A DNA stretch of 7,015 bases from Dehalococcoidia bacterium. Its GTDB lineage: Bacteria > Chloroflexota > Dehalococcoidia > Dehalococcoidales > DAOWJC01. The stretch's first letter is position 1; each line of letters begins with the position of its first letter. Shown here piece after piece: positions 4,418-7,015 of the stretch. The notes under the pieces were generated by a model. That model saw only the letters and a program-made list of their open reading frames with translations, searched no databases and was not told the DNA's origin. Location of the stretch: NCBI GenBank assembly GCA_030640595.1, contig DAOWJC010000006.1, positions 1-7,015 of the forward strand, in the 5' to 3' direction. Made by a program: the position numbers and the translations under genes.

Positions 4418-6265
4418 ATGAGCACAAAACTATACGGGTCTACGGGTAAGATCTTGAGAGTCGACCTCAGCCAAGGAAAAGTATGGGGAGATGAGTTGGA
4501 TGAGGCCACTCTCCGCAAATATGTTGGTGGAACAAGCATGGGGGCAAAGTACCTTTATGACGAAGTTGCCCCTAAAACAAAATGGTCAGACCCGGAGAAT
4601 CGTATTTACATAGGAGCTGGACCTCTGGGTGGTACTAGGGTAGCTGGAGCAGGGAGCTTCTCCATAGTTACCAAGGGCGTTATGACTAATGGCGTTGCTT
4701 CCACCCAGGCTAATGGATTTTTTGGCGCTTTTCTAAAGTTTTCCGGCTTTGATGGCATATTGATTCAAGGAGCTGCCCCTGAGTGGAAGTATCTTTATGT
4801 GCATGATGGCGTGGCTGAAATAAGGGATGCTCGCCACCTGGTAGGTCAGGATACGTGGGAGATTGAGGATTCTATTAAAAAAGAACTCGGGTTTAGTGAG
4901 AAGGGCATGAGCGTATTCGGCATTGGACCAGCCGGAGAAAATTTGGTTAGGTTTGCGGGAATCTTTGGAGACAGAGGTCATTCGGCTTCGCATAATGGCG
5001 TTGGCGCAGTAATGGGCTCCAAAAAACTAAAAGCCTTAGCTGTGTCAAGAAGCGGCGGGAAAGTGGAGGTTGCCGACAGTACCCAGTTAAAAACAGCAGC
5101 CAAGCAACTGATAGAGGTGTTTAAGAACGCTATGGGTGGCGAAATCTATAACTGGGGCACGAGTCGTCTAGTAGCTAGTTCAGCCGTGACAGGGATATTG
5201 CCAGTAAAGAACTACACCACCAACCTTTTCCCTGAGGCGGAGAGTTTTAGTACTAGAGGTCGCTTTGAGGAAAGGTTATTTCCTTGCTGGGCTTGTCCAT
5301 CATACCACCACATGCATACCAAGGTCACGGAAGGACCCTACACCGGCTTCTTCGGCAAGGAGCCGGAATATGAGCAGAACGCAGCCTGGGGGCCACAGAT
5401 TGGGCAAACCGACCCCGGCGCCGCGGTTGTGCTGGCGAACGAAAGCGATCGCCTTGGCTTTGACTGTAACGAAGGTAGCTGGGTAGTGGGCTGGGTAATG
5501 GAATGCTATGAAAAAGGAATACTTACTGCGAAGGATTTAGATGGGCTTGAAATGACTTGGGGCAATGTAGAGGCAACCCGTGCCTTGTTTAGGAACATCG
5601 CCTACCGCCGTGGATTTGGCAATGTGCTAGCTGAAGGGGTCAGGCGCGCCGCTGAGAAAATAGGTGGTGAAGCTCTCAATATGGCAATTTACACCATGAG
5701 AGGCAATACACCCAGAGGCCATGACCACCGAGTGAAGTGGTGGGAGATGCTGGACACCTGTGTCTCTGAATCGGCTACCCTTCAAAACCAGCTCCTAATG
5801 CTTGACCTGACCAGTTATGGATTAGAAAGTAAATTTGACCAGCACTCATGGGAACAAGTCTCAACCGTTGTCGGCAAGACTACAGGCACCCTGACATTTG
5901 TTGATTCGCTGGTCGTATGTTGGTTTGCCTGCGCCGGTAACATCCCATTATTATGCCAGGCACTGAATGCAGCCACAGGGTGGGACTTTTCCTTTGATGA
6001 ATGCCTTAGGGTAGGCCGCAGAGCCATCAATATGATGAGGATATACAATATTAAGTGCGGGCTGACACCAGATATGGACGAGCCGTCACCAAGGTACGGG
6101 TCCACACCGGTAGACGGGCCGCTGGCAGGCAAATCTACTAGACCTCATTGGAAGGACATGTTAAGCAACTACTACAGTTTGATGGGCTGGGACCGAGACA
6201 CGGGGCTTCCCTTACCTGAAACGCTGAAAGAGCTCGGGCTTGAACATCTAATAAAAGACTTATAA
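4418..6265 (+). CDS. aldehyde ferredoxin oxidoreductase (AOR) family protein
   Basis: A 615-residue cytoplasmic enzyme of the usual family length. AOR-family enzymes carry a tungsten or molybdenum bis-pterin and one [4Fe-4S] cluster and mostly oxidise aldehydes to acids with ferredoxin; some members have other substrates. The N-terminal domain (about 4-206) shows YGSTGKILRVDLSQGKV, YVGGTSMGAKYL, GAGPLGGTRVAGAGS and the pterin-site motif HNGVGAVMGSKKLKA (192-206). The C-terminal domain (about 212-590) holds the cluster loop, C290-x2-C293, and the later DSLVVC501. The classical third cysteine of CX2CX3C is missing: residue 297 is His, within YHHMH (296-300). C505 is close to C501. TPRGHDHR (431-438) lies where the substrate-side loop is expected. 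AGGAGG at 4407-4412, five bases before ATG, fixes the start. It is driven by the perfect promoter at 4163. The substrate cannot be told from sequence; no transport or ferredoxin partner gene is seen beside it. Confidence 0.93.
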   Translation: MSTKLYGSTGKILRVDLSQGKVWGDELDEATLRKYVGGTSMGAKYLYDEVAPKTKWSDPENRIYIGAGPLGGTRVAGAGSFSIVTKGVMTNGVASTQANGFFGAFLKFSGFDGILIQGAAPEWKYLYVHDGVAEIRDARHLVGQDTWEIEDSIKKELGFSEKGMSVFGIGPAGENLVRFAGIFGDRGHSASHNGVGAVMGSKKLKALAVSRSGGKVEVADSTQLKTAAKQLIEVFKNAMGGEIYNWGTSRLVASSAVTGILPVKNYTTNLFPEAESFSTRGRFEERLFPCWACPSYHHMHTKVTEGPYTGFFGKEPEYEQNAAWGPQIGQTDPGAAVVLANESDRLGFDCNEGSWVVGWVMECYEKGILTAKDLDGLEMTWGNVEATRALFRNIAYRRGFGNVLAEGVRRAAEKIGGEALNMAIYTMRGNTPRGHDHRVKWWEMLDTCVSESATLQNQLLMLDLTSYGLESKFDQHSWEQVSTVVGKTTGTLTFVDSLVVCWFACAGNIPLLCQALNAATGWDFSFDECLRVGRRAINMMRIYNIKCGLTPDMDEPSPRYGSTPVDGPLAGKSTRPHWKDMLSNYYSLMGWDRDTGLPLPETLKELGLEHLIKDL

Positions 6266-6785
6266 GATTAAACGAAGAAGCTTGTGAAGATTGATGGAGA
6301 AATATGTATAACTTGTGGAATATTCAATCCTACCGAGCGGCTAAGCAGTTGGCAGCGATGGCTAAGTAGGAGAATGACGCTCGCAGGAGCTGTTGATTTA
6401 GCAGAACCGTAATCGTTGGGGACAAGAATATACCGCACGTCAGTAAGTGTCAGTAATAGTCGTCTTCGTAAAGCCAAGACCTGAGTTACAGTCCTTCTTT
6501 AAAGCAAACTTTGAAAGTCACCTAGAGATATTGGCGACCCCGAGGGGTTGATGGCAGTAAACTACAAATATTGAGTTTGCCTTTAGTATTGGATGACAGT
6601 ATCTTCCCCCGGCATACTTCAAGGGTTTACTAACTTGGTTTAATGCTAATAAAAGCGGATAGACAGAACACACCCTTGAAACCGAAGTGAAATCAGGTAA
6701 CAGTTCGCTATTTTGTGCAATTAGGTAACATTTCAAGCAATTGTTGCTCTCTTGCTGAGTGATGTATCCCCTGCTGTTCCTAGCT
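6266..6785. other. 520-bp stretch without a convincing gene
   Basis: No protein that I recognise is encoded here on either strand, and I see no tRNA-like fold. Content noted: a short frame, GTG 6284 to TAA 6412 (42 residues, with CITC near its start and no good ribosome site); a small GC hairpin ACCCC-GA-GGGGT around 6536-6547; a tandem GTCAGTAA pair near 6439-6456; and inverted GCAAACT/AGTTTGC about 60 bp apart (near 6504 and 6573). No T-run terminator is seen right after the AOR gene. It may be decayed sequence. Confidence 0.45.
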
Positions 6786-6847
6786 GACTATTGACATTAT
6801 ACGGGCACATGGTTTATCCTTTCATACCAAGAAGGGAGGTGGACTCA
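6786..6847 (+). promoter_or_regulatory. conserved promoter and leader, second zinc-ribbon gene
   Basis: This repeats the leader at 3889: GACTATTGACATTATA, then TTTATC, TTCATACCAA and a GGGAGGTGGACT ribosome site (6834-6845). TTGACA is at 6791-6796 and TTATCC at 6814-6819, 17 bp apart. The middle of the spacer differs from copy 1 and is one base longer, while both ends are kept. Confidence 0.65.
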
Positions 6848-6988
6848 ATGCAAGCGTATTGTGTTAAATGTCGTGCCAAAAGGGAAATGAAGGAAGCTAA
6901 GGCCATAACTATGAAGAATGGTAAACCAGCGACTCAGGGTGTGTGCCCCGTGTGTGGGACAAAGATGTTCAGAATTGGGAAGAGTTAA
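6848..6988 (+). CDS. 46-residue zinc-ribbon miniprotein (DUF5679-like), copy 2
   Basis: Second copy of the miniprotein, with the same two CxxC pairs (C5-C8 and C33-C36). It differs from copy 1 only at residues 15-17 (KEA for RDT) and 46 (Ser for Gly). The start is ATG 6848, placed by GGAGG at 6835-6839; the open frame reaches back to 6791 but that stretch is the promoter. The central coding block (AAGGCCATAACTATGAAGAA) is identical in DNA to copy 1 while the first eight codons differ silently at most positions, so this is an old duplication under protein-level selection, possibly with some gene conversion in the middle. A short inverted pair CTGATA/TATCAG (6991-6996, 7003-7008) follows the stop; the window ends before any T-run can be seen. 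Confidence 0.88.
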   Translation: MQAYCVKCRAKREMKEAKAITMKNGKPATQGVCPVCGTKMFRIGKS

Positions 6989-7015
6989 AGCTGATATTGC
7001 AGTATCAGGATTAGT

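Noticed and set aside
4185..4427. Minus-strand open frame of 80 codons
   Set aside because: It runs against the AOR promoter and leader, has no start signals and no recognisable sequence.
5815..6132. Minus-strand open frame of 105 codons within the AOR gene
   Set aside because: A shadow of a strongly conserved coding region; same for smaller frames at 4733-4993 and 5265-5486.
6518..6736. Minus-strand open frame of 72 codons
   Set aside because: No ribosome site, no recognisable domain and no conserved partner; possible by chance in a stop-poor stretch. The frame at 6268-6477 is rejected for the same reason.
1..7015. CRISPR array, tRNA, rRNA or complete insertion sequence
   Set aside because: No regularly spaced short repeats, no cloverleaf-like sequence, no rRNA motifs and no transposase with terminal inverted repeats were seen.

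Overview
The window reads as a piece of an anaerobic, sediment-type bacterial chromosome. My best guess is Chloroflexota, class Dehalococcoidia. The guess rests on the mix of families: an aldehyde ferredoxin oxidoreductase (AOR) family tungsto/molybdoenzyme, DUF5679-type zinc-ribbon miniproteins, a DUF1616 membrane protein and a CARDB-repeat surface protein. Gene starts are bacterial (strong AGGAGG sites, sigma70-like promoters, intrinsic terminators). I could not run a database search, so the taxonomy is inference.

Layout. 2-607 (+) is a hydrophobic integral membrane protein at the window edge. 717-1070 (-) is a short DUF1616-type membrane protein, with a frameshifted gene relic (about 1089-1294, +) diverging from it. 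1295-1601 is a regulatory region holding two near-identical copies of a promoter-plus-palindrome element. 1602-2339 (+) encodes an Xre-type DNA-binding domain joined through one membrane helix to three TPR repeats. It is followed 61 bp later by 2401-3672 (+), a secreted and C-terminally anchored surface protein with two CARDB-like repeats, closed by a clear terminator. 3948-4088 (+) and 6848-6988 (+) are two copies of a 46-residue zinc-ribbon protein (DUF5679-like) with conserved leaders. Between them lie a perfect consensus promoter, a decayed MoaD/ThiS-like gene and the 615-residue AOR-family gene (4418-6265, +). 6266-6785 holds no convincing gene.

How it may work together. The TPR regulator and the surface protein look like a unit: a membrane-anchored transcription factor whose TPR part would face outside, next to a surface protein that could be its target or partner. 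The AOR enzyme would have used a MoaD-like partner that is now broken upstream of it. The two zinc-ribbon genes are separate single-gene units under their own promoters. The left edge around 700-1300 looks like the worn remnant of an envelope-related region. Nothing here is proven to be a new system; the regulator/surface-protein pair with its repeated operator-like elements is the best candidate for one.
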